This document shows, one piece after another, positions 36,201 to 45,900 of a stretch of 64,000 nucleotides of DNA (its first letter is position 1; each line of letters opens with the position of its first letter). The DNA comes from Scytonema sp. UIC 10036 (lineage in GTDB: Bacteria; Cyanobacteriota; Cyanobacteriia; Cyanobacteriales; Nostocaceae), in assembly GCF_009725235.1 (NCBI RefSeq), contig NZ_WJFC01000033.1, forward strand, positions 22,578 through 86,577, in the 5' to 3' direction. The position numbers and the translations under genes are program-made. The notes under the pieces are model-generated. The model searched no databases. It was not told where the DNA came from and saw nothing but the letters and a program-made list of their open reading frames with translations.

Positions 36201-36289
36201 ACGATCGTCAGATCCAGAATCACGTTAAAACCTTAGTGTGTAAGGTTTTAATTCGTCCCCCCCCTCACAAAATGAGCGAACGTACAGTT
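36147..36289 (-). repeat. 143-bp inverted repeat R4 (partner of R2)
   Basis: It is the near-identical reverse complement of 32958-33099, including two palindromic sites and the hairpin at 36227-36249. Its outer end abuts a truncated gene fragment and marks the right limit of the plasmid-like region. Confidence 0.88.
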
Positions 36290-36299
36290 TAATCTCAAC

Positions 36300-36569
36300 T
36301 TGCGACGTATTAACGATGCGCTTGGAGCGCAAGGACAGTCTCTCAACAATTACCTCGGTCAGCAAAAGACATATAACGATAGAGGAGTGCCAAAAACAGT
36401 TACTCTTACCCTTTCCGGTATTCTAGCTGGAGCACATTTGAGAGGTCCTTTTGGAGTCGCTAACCTTTTATTGAAAAATGAAGTTTCTCAGGATGAATTT
36501 GGAACTTCTATACTCCGGTATGTGGAAGAATATGGCGGTTACAATGTTTCGCCTGTAGATTTCTCTTAA
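36300..36569 (+). pseudogene. C-terminal fragment of an unrecognised gene
   Basis: About 89 codons (GVPKTVTLTLSGILAGAHLR, then GPFGVANLLLKNEVSQDEFG) look like the native C-terminus of a larger protein, begun only by a chance codon beside the repeat R4. The upstream portion is missing, apparently replaced by the integrated element. Function is not recognised. Confidence 0.5.
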
Positions 36570-36579
36570 GTTGAAAGTC

Positions 36580-36611
36580 TTGGTAGGGGCGCGGCGGCCT
36601 TGCGCCCTTAC
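36580..36611. repeat. GC-rich dispersed repeat (TTGGTAGGGGCGC...GCGCCCTTAC)
   Basis: A short palindromic element whose inverted copy lies at 41748-41778. The two flank the protease/crystallin cluster. This type is widely dispersed in cyanobacteria. Confidence 0.7.
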
Positions 36612-36868
36612 ATCTTTATCGGAGATGTCTTTTGGGTATCCACTTCAGGTATCAGTATACGTGCGAGAGGTGAAATAGCATAACCGAATAATTCGTAATT
36701 GTACGAACAAATTTTGTCCGGACTGTACACCAAGTTTGTCCTACTGCTTATAGCTATGCTTACGACGACGTAAACGGTTTGCACGACTGTCCAACGCAAA
36801 AAAGCTTTGATGTAACGCTGTGTCCGGTAGGACGTTAACGATGTCAAAAACTGGAATGAATAACAATA

Positions 36869-36922
36869 TTAGTTGGTATTGACAATTATCATCCTGGCTC
36901 AAGTCCAAGCTTGCGATCGCTC
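36869..36922 (+). pseudogene. 54-bp fragment of a caspase-like gene
   Basis: The bases match 38282-38335, the codons for [17 protein letters not shown] in the caspase gene, with about five differences. The remaining gene is missing. The rest of the gap from 36612 to 37205 shows only the hairpin at 36953 and AT-rich sequence. Confidence 0.75.
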
Positions 36923-36952
36923 ATCACTGGTAACTCATGATTGTTGTTAAAT

Positions 36953-36987
36953 ATTCTGACTTTTCACGGGATGTGAAAAGTCAGAAT
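36953..36987. terminator. Strong hairpin
   Basis: A perfect 15-bp stem (ATTCTGACTTTTCAC / GTGAAAAGTCAGAAT) with loop GGGAT, followed by TATTGTTT. It could terminate transcription entering from the left. Confidence 0.55.
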
Positions 36988-37205
36988 TATTGTTTAATAG
37001 ACATAAAAAAAATATTTACATCCTTACTTAAAATAATTCATTTTTTTCTTGATTGCAATCTAAAAATAATTAATTGTAGATCGTATTAAAAAGACTATTA
37101 TTGTTATTAGAAAATAACAAAGCATTTTAGCAAGTAAATTATGTTTTGTATTTTCATAAATCTGCATACAAGATATTTTGTAAAGTCAATATTAAGAAAA
37201 ATGTA

Positions 37206-37309
37206 TGTTGGGTTGAGGAACGAAACCCAACATTGCGTTGAATTATTGGATGTCAATTTGTTCTATTACACAGGACATTTGGCGTTTAAGATTTACTTTA
37301 TAAATAACC
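37206..37309 (+). repeat. Dispersed repeat, left copy flanking the CAP gene
   Basis: It contains TGTTGGGTTGAGGAACG (a small palindrome) and TTTAAGATTTACTTTATAAA. Both recur in reverse orientation at 38153-38227. Confidence 0.7.
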
Positions 37310-37452
37310 TCTTAAGCAGATAAAAATTAGAAGATAAGCAAAGAAAATATTCCTTAGAAAATCAAGCTTTCACTGTGGAATATTTAAGGAAATTAAAACT
37401 TAGATTCTCTTCTTGTATAGAAACCAATTAACAAATTTTTCGAGGTGTTATC

Positions 37453-38130
37453 ATGGCTCAAATTGAATTTTTTTCGGATGCAAATTTCGCTGGAGCGACT
37501 TCAGGTGTACTTACAGATTTAACAAGTGCCTTCGTTGGAGATTTTTGGAATGACAAAATCTCATCAATTAAAGTCTACTCCGGTACTTGGCAGTTCTTTG
37601 AGAACGCTAACTTCGAGGGAAGAAATTTTCAACTTCAACCTGGTGAGTACTCCTTTATAGATGCTGCATTTAATGATACTATTTCGTCTTTCAAACCGAC
37701 TACTGAAACTTCGACTTTTGCTGAAGAGATTTTAAATGCTCATAACAAGTACAGAGCCGAAGTAGGAGTTCAACCATTGCAATGGTCAAACGATTTAGCA
37801 GCAAGTGCTCAACAGTGGGCAAATCATCTAGCTCAAACTGGGAAGTTTGAACATAGCAGATCTGGAGAAAACCTTGCTCTTGGTACTACTGGTGCTTTTT
37901 CTGTCACTCAGCTAGTAGATATATGGGGTAATGAAAAGCAACACTTTAGAAACGATATTTTCCCCAATGTCTCTAATACTGGAAATTGGCAAGATGTAGG
38001 TCATTACACTCAAGTTGTTTGGAGAAATACAACTTTTGTTGGGGGTGGTTTAGCCCGTGGCAATGGCAACGATATTTTGGTTTGTCACTACAATCCGGTA
38101 GGTAACTTTTCGGGACAACCTGTTTTCTAA
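37453..38130 (+). CDS. Beta/gamma-crystallin - CAP (SCP/PR-1) domain protein
   Basis: The 225-residue protein has an N-terminal beta/gamma-crystallin domain (about residues 1-80) with two calcium-binding N/D-N/D-X-X-S/T-S motifs, NDKISS and NDTISS. A CAP domain follows (about 88-225): ILNAHNKYRAEVGVQPLQW, then FEHSRSGENLA, GHYTQVVWRNT and ILVCHYNPVGNF, with the conserved His/Glu cavity residues. No signal peptide is seen, so export would need a non-classical route or lysis. The Shine-Dalgarno GAGGTG lies 8 bp before the ATG. It leads the protease/crystallin cluster. Confidence 0.88.
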   Translation: MAQIEFFSDANFAGATSGVLTDLTSAFVGDFWNDKISSIKVYSGTWQFFENANFEGRNFQLQPGEYSFIDAAFNDTISSFKPTTETSTFAEEILNAHNKYRAEVGVQPLQWSNDLAASAQQWANHLAQTGKFEHSRSGENLALGTTGAFSVTQLVDIWGNEKQHFRNDIFPNVSNTGNWQDVGHYTQVVWRNTTFVGGGLARGNGNDILVCHYNPVGNFSGQPVF

Positions 38131-38152
38131 TGATATTCAGCAAATGCTTCCC

Positions 38153-38227
38153 TTGGTCATTTATAAAGTAAATCTTAAATGGCCAAATATATTGTGTAGG
38201 TTGGGTAGAGTTCCTCAATCCAACCTG
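38153..38227 (-). repeat. Dispersed repeat, right inverted copy flanking the CAP gene
   Basis: Reverse complement of the left copy at 37206-37309, with the two blocks TTTATAAAGTAAATCTTAAA and GTTCCTCAATCCAAC in mirrored order. Open frame through it artificially lengthens the caspase ORF. Confidence 0.7.
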
Positions 38228-38257
38228 CACTCCCGAACAAATTCAAATGCAATACTC

Positions 38258-40390
38258 ATGACTAAGAACCTTTATGCACTATTAGTTGGCATTGACAACT
38301 ATCATCCTGACTCAAGTCCAAGCGTGCGATCGCTTACAGGTTGTCTCAATGACATTAAAGCAATAGAATCATACTTGCGCGATAGAATTTCCTCTGGAAG
38401 TGAATGGAAACTTGTAGAATCTACAGATGTTCCCTGGATTCTTACCAACGAAAAAGCCACCCGTCAAGCAATTATTAATGGTTTTGAACAACATTTGTGC
38501 AAGGCAGATAGCGATGATGTCGTACTATTTTACTATGCAGGTCATGGTTCCCAACAAAAAGTACCAGAAGCTTTTTCTCATTTAGAAGCAGACAATTATA
38601 ATGAAACGTTAATTTGCTATGATAGCCGCACAAAAGGTAGTTGGGACATAGCAGATAAGGAATTGGCATATTTGATTTCTCAAGTGTCAAAGAACAATCC
38701 ACATACTGTTGTGATTTTGGATTGCTGTCACTCCGGGACTGGGACAAGAGACTCAGAAATCGTTCGTCAGGCTCCTGGCGATGAACGTCAACGCCCCTGG
38801 GATAGCTTTATTTTTGCCAATGACTCGGTTGCATTAGAGGAATTAGCTTCTGCGAATAACCAAGACAAGAAGATGAAATGGCGGGGATTTCAGGGGAAAC
38901 ATATTGCGATCGCCGCCTGTCGTTCTGATGAAACAGCGAAGGAGTATACGGGAGATGACGGTCAACGGCGAGGCGCTTTTTCCTATTTCCTCACGGAAAC
39001 CTTGAAAAAAACCAATAGTGGTATATCCTATCGAGATTTGGTGAGGAATGTGAATGCTTTGGCTATCGGTCAAGTCAAGGAGCAGTCCCCGCAAATTGAA
39101 GCCACCGACGCAGAGGAACTCAACCAGCTTTTCCTGGGTGGTGCTATTGACGAACGCTCTCAATACTTTACTTTAAGCTATAACACCAAGCAGAAAAGTT
39201 GGGTCATTGACAGTGGTGCTTTGCACGGTATTCCAAATTCATCCAAAGGTGGAGATACCTTGCTAGCGATTTTTCCCGTAGGAAGCAACGCAGAGGAATT
39301 GCACCAACTGCAAAACGCGATCGCTGAAGCTAAAGTGACGAATGTGCTACCACAGATGAGCCAAGTGGAAATTACCCGTGACAGTGGCTTGTCTCAAAAC
39401 CAAGCTTATTGGGCAGTTATTACAAGTTTACCATTGGCTCCCTTAAAAGTTTACATTCAGGATGATACGGGAGAAAAAACAGGGATAGAACTGGCTCGCC
39501 AAGCTCATAAAGAAGCGGGTCTCAATCAAAATCCTTCATTGTATGTAGAGCTAGTAGACTCTCCTAAGGATGCATACTGCACCCTATCAGCCGACAACGG
39601 TCAATACTGGATTAAAAAAGACAATCGAGCGTTAGTTGCTCCCATTCCAGAACAGTCAGATAGGGTAGGTTATACAAGCGATCGCGCATTAAAAGCGATT
39701 CAACGGTTAGAACATATTGCTCGGTGGAACAACATTCTCACACTGGAAAGTCCACCTAAAAGTCTCATTAAACCAGACCAAATAGAGATGTCCGTTCAAA
39801 TCCTTTCCGGACAAGATGTCTCTGCTTCTCCTAACGGGGTAGAAAAACGGGTGCAATACACGTATGAAGACGCTGAATGGAAAGCGCCAGTCATACAAAT
39901 CAAACTCACTAACAACAGTTCGAGAACCCTCTATTGCAACGTACTGGAACTCTCAGAAAGCTACGGTGTTTACTTACCCTTTTTTGATGAAAGAAGTAGT
40001 ATAAGTATCCCAGCCTACGCAAGCATCGAAAGTGAGTGTGAATTTTACATACCAGATGATTTCTTAGAACGAGGAGTCACTGAGTATAAAGAGATATTTA
40101 AGCTGATTGTCAGCACTGCAGAATTCGACGCCGGGGTGTTAGAACAAGATGGGCTAAATCCACCACCACAAACTCGTTCGTTGGGACTACCTGACAGTAC
40201 TTTCAATCTTTTATTGGATCGCGTTAACACCCGCGAACCGGGTAACTCAAGCAGAAAGCTGGATGATTGGATGACAAAGAGCATTGCAGTCACAATTGTG
40301 CATCCGCAAGATGCTGTTCAAATTCAGCCCAATAAAAGTACCACTTTACTGGATGGAGCCGTTCAACTGCAACAGCATGCCAGGTTATAA
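38258..40390 (+). CDS. Caspase-like peptidase (C14, orthocaspase type)
   Basis: The start at 38258 gives a standard p20 N-terminus ([20 protein letters not shown]); an upstream in-frame ATG lies in the repeat. The p20 domain (about residues 1-285) has catalytic His96 (YYAGHGSQ) and Cys157 (LDCCHSG). The remaining ~420 residues contain a beta-rich region ([40 protein letters not shown]) seen in cyanobacterial caspase homologues. Cleavage after Arg/Lys is usual for this group. No signal peptide. It lies 127 bp after the CAP gene and may be part of the same unit. Confidence 0.93.
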   Translation: MTKNLYALLVGIDNYHPDSSPSVRSLTGCLNDIKAIESYLRDRISSGSEWKLVESTDVPWILTNEKATRQAIINGFEQHLCKADSDDVVLFYYAGHGSQQKVPEAFSHLEADNYNETLICYDSRTKGSWDIADKELAYLISQVSKNNPHTVVILDCCHSGTGTRDSEIVRQAPGDERQRPWDSFIFANDSVALEELASANNQDKKMKWRGFQGKHIAIAACRSDETAKEYTGDDGQRRGAFSYFLTETLKKTNSGISYRDLVRNVNALAIGQVKEQSPQIEATDAEELNQLFLGGAIDERSQYFTLSYNTKQKSWVIDSGALHGIPNSSKGGDTLLAIFPVGSNAEELHQLQNAIAEAKVTNVLPQMSQVEITRDSGLSQNQAYWAVITSLPLAPLKVYIQDDTGEKTGIELARQAHKEAGLNQNPSLYVELVDSPKDAYCTLSADNGQYWIKKDNRALVAPIPEQSDRVGYTSDRALKAIQRLEHIARWNNILTLESPPKSLIKPDQIEMSVQILSGQDVSASPNGVEKRVQYTYEDAEWKAPVIQIKLTNNSSRTLYCNVLELSESYGVYLPFFDERSSISIPAYASIESECEFYIPDDFLERGVTEYKEIFKLIVSTAEFDAGVLEQDGLNPPPQTRSLGLPDSTFNLLLDRVNTREPGNSSRKLDDWMTKSIAVTIVHPQDAVQIQPNKSTTLLDGAVQLQQHARL

Positions 40391-40410
40391 GCAAAAGCAA
40401 AAAGGCTAAT

Positions 40411-40680
40411 TATGACAACAAGACAGTGAAACTATGGAGACAAGATAGAAAATTATACAAAACTTTACACGGGTATAGCGATCGCGTTTATGCACTGGCT
40501 TTTAGTTCTGATGGTAAAACCATTGCCTCAGCCAGTACTGACAAGACTGCGATTCTCTGGAATTTAGATCTCGCTTTAGATTTAGATGAATTGCTGTCCT
40601 ATGGTTGCCATTGGGTGCGCGATTATCTCGATCGCAATCCCAATGGTCAGAAAGAGCAAGCGGTGTGTCTCCCTGAATGA
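40411..40680 (+). pseudogene. WD40 protein C-terminal remnant
   Basis: The frame starts inside a blade (DNKTVKLW), contains one complete blade ([20 protein letters not shown]) and ends in the tail [19 protein letters not shown]. That tail is homologous to the extreme C-terminus of the CHAT-STAND-WD40 protein at 57155-61738. No start codon or upstream domains remain. It is a scar of a deleted CHAT/STAND-WD40 gene. Confidence 0.82.
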
Positions 40681-40716
40681 AAAACATTATCCACCAAACA
40701 ATCAAGAGGTAAACAA

Positions 40717-41736
40717 ATGAACGCACTTATCAACGACACCACTTTTGAAGACATTAAAGTTTGTATAGAAATCCCACCAGATATGTCTGAAGAAGCGCAA
40801 AAACTAGCGTTTGAAGAGAACCCACTCAACGCAGAAGCGATCGATAATTCATCAGACAGAATGGCGCTCATTACCGGGAAAAAATGGCAACCCGGTCGCA
40901 CTCTGCGCGTTCGTTTTTTAGATGGAGACCCTGTCGTTCAGACGAAAATTGCAGCCATAGCCCAACAGTGGACTCAATACGCTAACATCAAGTTAGTTTT
41001 TGGAAATGACCCCGATGCTGAAATTCGCATCTCATTGGAACCAGGAGGCTCCTGGTCATATCTTGGTACCGATGCTTTAAATATTTCAAAAAACCAACCC
41101 ACAATGAACTATGGATGGTTAAAACCAGATTCATCCGACCAAGAATATATGCGAGTTGTACTCCATGAATTTGGTCATGCTCTCGGTTGCATCCACGAAC
41201 ACCAGCACCCACAAGCTGGAATTCCTTGGAATCGGGATGCTGTTTACCGTTACTATAAAGAGACTAATAATTGGGATAAAGAACAAGTAGACCACAATAT
41301 TTTCCGACGCCTCGGTACTGACATCACGCAATTTTCCCAGTACGATAGAGAGTCCATTATGCATTATGCAATTCCCAAAGAGTTGACAATTGGAGGTTTT
41401 GAAGTCCCTTGGAATACCCAACTCTCAGCCACAGATAAAAATTTCATGCGTCAAATGTACCCAGAAGGAACGGTAGGGTCAAATAGAGTCGTGATTTACT
41501 CAGACCGTGACTTTCAAGGAAGAAGCCAAGAGTTAGAGCCAGGTAAATATGATGTCAATCAACTCGCTATTGGAAATGACCATTTAAGTTCGTTAAAAGT
41601 GCCGTCAGGGCTTCAAGTCATCCTCTACGAACACGCTGGATTTCAAGGCAGAACTAAGGTGTTTGCATCTGACACGCCCTATGTTGGCGATGACTTTAAC
41701 GATTTTGCCTCTTCCCTTGAGATACAAGCTGCATGA
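40717..41736 (+). CDS. Astacin-like zinc metalloprotease with beta/gamma-crystallin domain
   Basis: The 339-residue protein carries the astacin/metzincin zinc motif H150-E-x-x-H-x-x-G-x-x-H160-E (HEFGHALGCIHEHQHP) and the Met-turn SIMHY. The C-terminal ~85 residues form a beta/gamma-crystallin domain with calcium motifs NDHLSS and NDFASS, matching the module in the CAP protein. No signal peptide or obvious short pro-domain is seen; the first ~55 residues might serve as one. It lies 36 bp after the WD40 remnant. Confidence 0.9.
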   Translation: MNALINDTTFEDIKVCIEIPPDMSEEAQKLAFEENPLNAEAIDNSSDRMALITGKKWQPGRTLRVRFLDGDPVVQTKIAAIAQQWTQYANIKLVFGNDPDAEIRISLEPGGSWSYLGTDALNISKNQPTMNYGWLKPDSSDQEYMRVVLHEFGHALGCIHEHQHPQAGIPWNRDAVYRYYKETNNWDKEQVDHNIFRRLGTDITQFSQYDRESIMHYAIPKELTIGGFEVPWNTQLSATDKNFMRQMYPEGTVGSNRVVIYSDRDFQGRSQELEPGKYDVNQLAIGNDHLSSLKVPSGLQVILYEHAGFQGRTKVFASDTPYVGDDFNDFASSLEIQAA

Positions 41737-41747
41737 ATTGGGTTGAA

Positions 41748-41778
41748 GTAAGGGCGCAAGGTCTTGCGCCCCTACCAA
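41748..41778. repeat. GC-rich dispersed repeat, inverted partner
   Basis: GTAAGGGCGCAAGG followed by TCTTGCGCCCCTACCAA, the inverted partner of 36580-36611. Confidence 0.7.
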
Positions 41779-42073
41779 AGGTGGTCTATCTACCTGAAAA
41801 TGGCTGTAATATCATGTTCTGCTAATGACTTATAAATTACAGCAGTTTCCAGATAAATGAACTAAACTATGCTCTTGTGGTACCTCATATGTTGCACCTG
41901 TAAGGGGAACCCGCAAATCAGCAAATAAAGAGGCAAAAGTGTTACAAGGAGAAATGAAATCTGCTTAAGTATTGCTTAGTTACTAAATTAACTCAAAGTA
42001 TGAATACTATTCCTGAAAAATACTGAGAGAATTATCATCAAGCTTTTTTAAAAAATGATAATCATGGACTGGA

Positions 42074-42108
42074 GGTAGAGGTGGCTCCCGACGGGAGCCA
42101 CCTCTACC
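42074..42108. repeat. 35-bp perfect GC-rich hairpin
   Basis: GGTAGAGGTGGCTCCCG / CGGGAGCCACCTCTACC around a central A. It could terminate transcription from the astacin-like gene. The rest of the 716-bp gap 41737-42452 shows no gene beyond a 19-codon frame near 42312. Confidence 0.7.
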
Positions 42109-42452
42109 TTTGCGATAGCGACTTTACCCGACACCCATCCTTACCGAGCACGGGCTTTGTTTATTGAGAGTATGCGTAAAATTTGACTCCTCAAAACTTT
42201 TCAAACACTCTTTTAACTTTTAACGATTATATTTCTAATAATTTACAAAAATCTCACCAGTTCCTCACGTTTTATAGATATTTTAGTAAAACAAGAGTGT
42301 AAAAGGAAAAATATGAGTTTAATTGATGCTCCCAATTTAACAACCATTGGCAGCCAGCAATGTATTAGTTAATAATAGAAAGCGAGGTGCGGAATGTGGG
42401 TTAATAGCAATGAATAAAAACTTCTAACAATTATAAAATCAGAAAAATTATC

Positions 42453-42935
42453 ATGAAGAAGGTAATTTTTGAGCAAATTGTTGAATCAGTAAAATCCATC
42501 TTGAGTTCAAAGAACTTTAAAAGCAATTTTGTTGGTAATCTCATCAAATCTAAGCCTTATTTGTTTTTATTGCTGACTATTACCACTGGAGGAATTTCTA
42601 TAGGGAATATTATGATTTCTGGGCAAATTCTTCCCGCTCATGCTAGAGTATCTAGGGTGGTGGAAGTTGTTATCCAGAATATACCTCAAAATTTCCAATT
42701 ATACCCTGGACAAGCTCTTAGACTTATTTGTCGTGGTGTTGGATATGGTTCACCAGGAGACCACACTGCTTATTTTTATCGACGACTTTCTCAAAATAGT
42801 TGGCAAGATTTGGGATACCGAAGAATACCATTCGGTAGACAAATAACTACAGGTCCTTTTAGCGCAGGCACTTACTACTACAAAATTGTTAGCCAAGCAG
42901 AAGTGACAAAAAAAGGTTACTTTACAGTTAGATAG
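42453..42935 (+). CDS. Small secreted/anchored protein, paralogue A
   Basis: The 160-residue protein has one hydrophobic segment (about residues 36-56, YLFLLLTITTGGISIGNIMI) followed by AHA-like residues that fit signal peptidase cleavage. The mature part is about 95 residues and beta-rich (LYPGQALRLICRGVGYGSPG, then GTYYYKIVSQ). It is a paralogue of the protein at 47151-47618. It ends 8 bp before the STAND gene and is probably cotranscribed with it. I do not recognise the family. Confidence 0.78.
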   Translation: MKKVIFEQIVESVKSILSSKNFKSNFVGNLIKSKPYLFLLLTITTGGISIGNIMISGQILPAHARVSRVVEVVIQNIPQNFQLYPGQALRLICRGVGYGSPGDHTAYFYRRLSQNSWQDLGYRRIPFGRQITTGPFSAGTYYYKIVSQAEVTKKGYFTVR

Positions 42936-42943
42936 ACCAAAAA

Positions 42944-45900
42944 ATGATGACCGAAACTGTTGCAACTGAATTAAAACCGATCCCCTTTAAACATGATATA
43001 GAAAGGTTTACCGAAGGCTTTACAGGTCGTAAGTGGGTCTTTGAGAAAATTGACCTATGGTTGCAACACAAAAAACAAAGGTTCTTCATTTTGACTGGAG
43101 AACCAGGGGTGGGCAAAAGCGCGATCGCAGCTTATCTTACACAAACTCGCAAAGACGTTGGTGCCCATCACTTCTGTATTGCTCGACAAATTAGCACCAT
43201 TGAGCCAAACAATGTGCTGTTGTCTCTGGCTGCTCAACTAATCAAATACTTCCCCGACTATGGAGCAGCTCTAATTAATACGGTTAAGCCCTTATTCTTG
43301 CAAGTCAATGTGGAAATTAAGATTGAGAATATTAAGGACAGTCATGTTCAGGGTGTGGTGATTAATAACCTGCACATTCACTATCCGAAGCAAGCTCTTG
43401 ATATTATACTGCGTCAAGCACTTGCAGCATTGCCCAAGCCGCCAAAAGACCCTATCTTAATTTTGATCGACTCTCTGGACGAAGCAGTCACCTACAGCAA
43501 TGAGAATAATCTAGTAACATTGCTTTCTAATGTTGATGACTTACCTGAATGGGTACGTTTTATTCTAACTTCGCGCTCAGATCAACAACGGGTACTCAGT
43601 TACTTTCAGACTCTCAATTCCTACCACTACCATTTGAACGAACTCTCAGAAGAAAACAAAAGGGATATTTATCAATATGTAGAGCAGAGAGTGTTAAGTG
43701 AGCGAATACAGGAGCAAATCTATACATTTAATGTACAGACTGAAACTTTTATCAATCAGATCACTGAACTATCAAAAGGCAATTTTCTTTATACAAAAGT
43801 ATTGTTAGATGATATTGAACTGGGTGGACAACCCATTAATAATCTAGCTGTCCTACCAAAAAGCCTGGATGAATTGTATCACAACTTTCTGTTACGCCTT
43901 AAAGATAAATGGGAAGGTAAGTATCAACCCCTTTTCGGAATCTTAACTGTCACAAAAGCACCTGTAACTGAAGAAGAGTTAGCTAATTTGCTCAATGAAC
44001 AGCTAAATGAGACTGAATTGAGACAGCATTTAGGAGTTGTACAGCAGTTTCTTGATGTTTTTCAAAATGAGCGTGCGGAAAAAACTTATAGCTTGTTTCA
44101 CCAATCGTTGCCAGAATATTTGAGCAATAAGGAAAAGAGTGGGGTTTTTTACTGCTCACCTAAGGATGGACATCGGCAAATTATCAACTACTGCTGGCAG
44201 TATCATCCCAATGACTGGCGGGAGTGCGATCGCTATGGTTTGCAATATCTAACTATTCACCTAGAGGATATGGCTGCTCTAGAAAATCCACCAATTAAAG
44301 CCAAAAAGTATATTGAACAACTGCATCAACTACTAGCAACTGAATTTAATGGAAGTAATGCCTGGTTTGATGCCAAAAATTCAATAGGAGATACATTGGG
44401 CTTTGTGGCAGATGTGGCACGTGCTTGGCGAATAGCTGAAAAAGAATTTACTACTTCCCAATCCTCCCAATCAATAGTTTTGCAATGCCGTTATGCCTTA
44501 ATAACCTCATCCATCAACAGTTGGTCTGGCAATCTTCCAACTGAATTGGTTATAGAATTGGTAAAGAAAGACTTAGCTAAGGGCTTGCCTTATTTCCGAC
44601 AACTACTATCCAATCAACAAATAGATTTACAGATTCTCAGTCAACTCAAACCTCAAGCATTAGAACTTAAATTAGTAGAAAAACTCTTACAGGTAGTAGA
44701 GCAAATTTCAACTAAGAGTTACCAAGCTGAGATTAAATCTGCCCTGGCAAAATACTTACCCCAAGAAGAGTTATTAGAGATTTTAGAAACAATAAAATCA
44801 ATTGAGAATGAGGAAAACAGAAACCAAGCTCTAAGAATGTTACTTCCCTACTTGTCTTTGGAGCAATTCTCAAAGGCTTTAGAGGTAGCAAAAGGAATCT
44901 CTAATCAATTCGATCAATCTCAAACTTTAACTATGCTGCCACAATATTTCCAACAGTCCAGGGAATTGTTAGTAAATGTTTTAGAAAGGTCAAAAACATT
45001 TCATGGACAGTATCGAGCTGATATTGTGATGGGACTAGCACGCTATTTACCAGAGGATTTACTACCACAAGCTTTGGAAATAGCGCTGGATGTGCACGAT
45101 CCGGTTGCAAATGAGTATTCTCGATCTCGCGCTCTGAGTGGATTAGCTACTGCTCCTTCGTTAAGTATAGACCTTGTAGAGAAAATTCAGAGAGCGACCG
45201 CAGCCTTTCAACAGAATCATCAGACTCTAGTGCTGAGTGCATTATTACCACACTTACCCTCAGACCAACTAGACAAGATTTTAGAAAAAGTACACGCACT
45301 TAAAGATGAGTCTTACAAATGTGAAGTTCTGTGTACACTAGCGTCATGCTTACCCTCAGAGCAATTACATCAAATTTTGCAAGAGGTACAGGCGTTTCAA
45401 GATGAGTTCTACAAATGTGAAGTTCTGTGTACACTAGCATCATGCTTACCCTCAGAGCAATTACATCAAATTTTGCAAGAAGCACAAACATTTAATTATG
45501 AATCTCATAAATCTCAACTTTTCAGTGCAATAGCACCTCACTTGCCCTCAAATCAGCTATATGAAATTCTACAAGAGGTACAGGATCTGAAAAATGAGTT
45601 TGACAGAGTTTTGGCTTTGAAAGGAATAGCTACTACTCCCAACTTAACAGTAAACCTGATAAGAAATATCCAGCAACAGGCAGAAGCATTTCAAAATCAA
45701 GACAATAAATATCAAGTTCTGAGTTCTATAGCAACATCCTTGTCCTCAGAACAAATATCAAAAATTCTGCAAGAAGCGCAAGCAATTGAGGATGATTATT
45801 ACCAAACTAAAACTATTAGATATTTGTTAGCTCAGTTGCCATCAGAGCAACTACTTAAGGTTATACAAGAAGTAGAGCTATTAAAAGAGATACAGGCCAT

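Noticed and set aside
36608..36847. 79-codon minus-strand ORF
   Set aside because: No ribosome-binding site, not protein-like and flanked by repeat debris.
38144..38257. Longer N-terminus for the caspase-like protein
   Set aside because: These codons lie within a dispersed repeat, and the conserved p20 domain starts right at the ATG at 38258.
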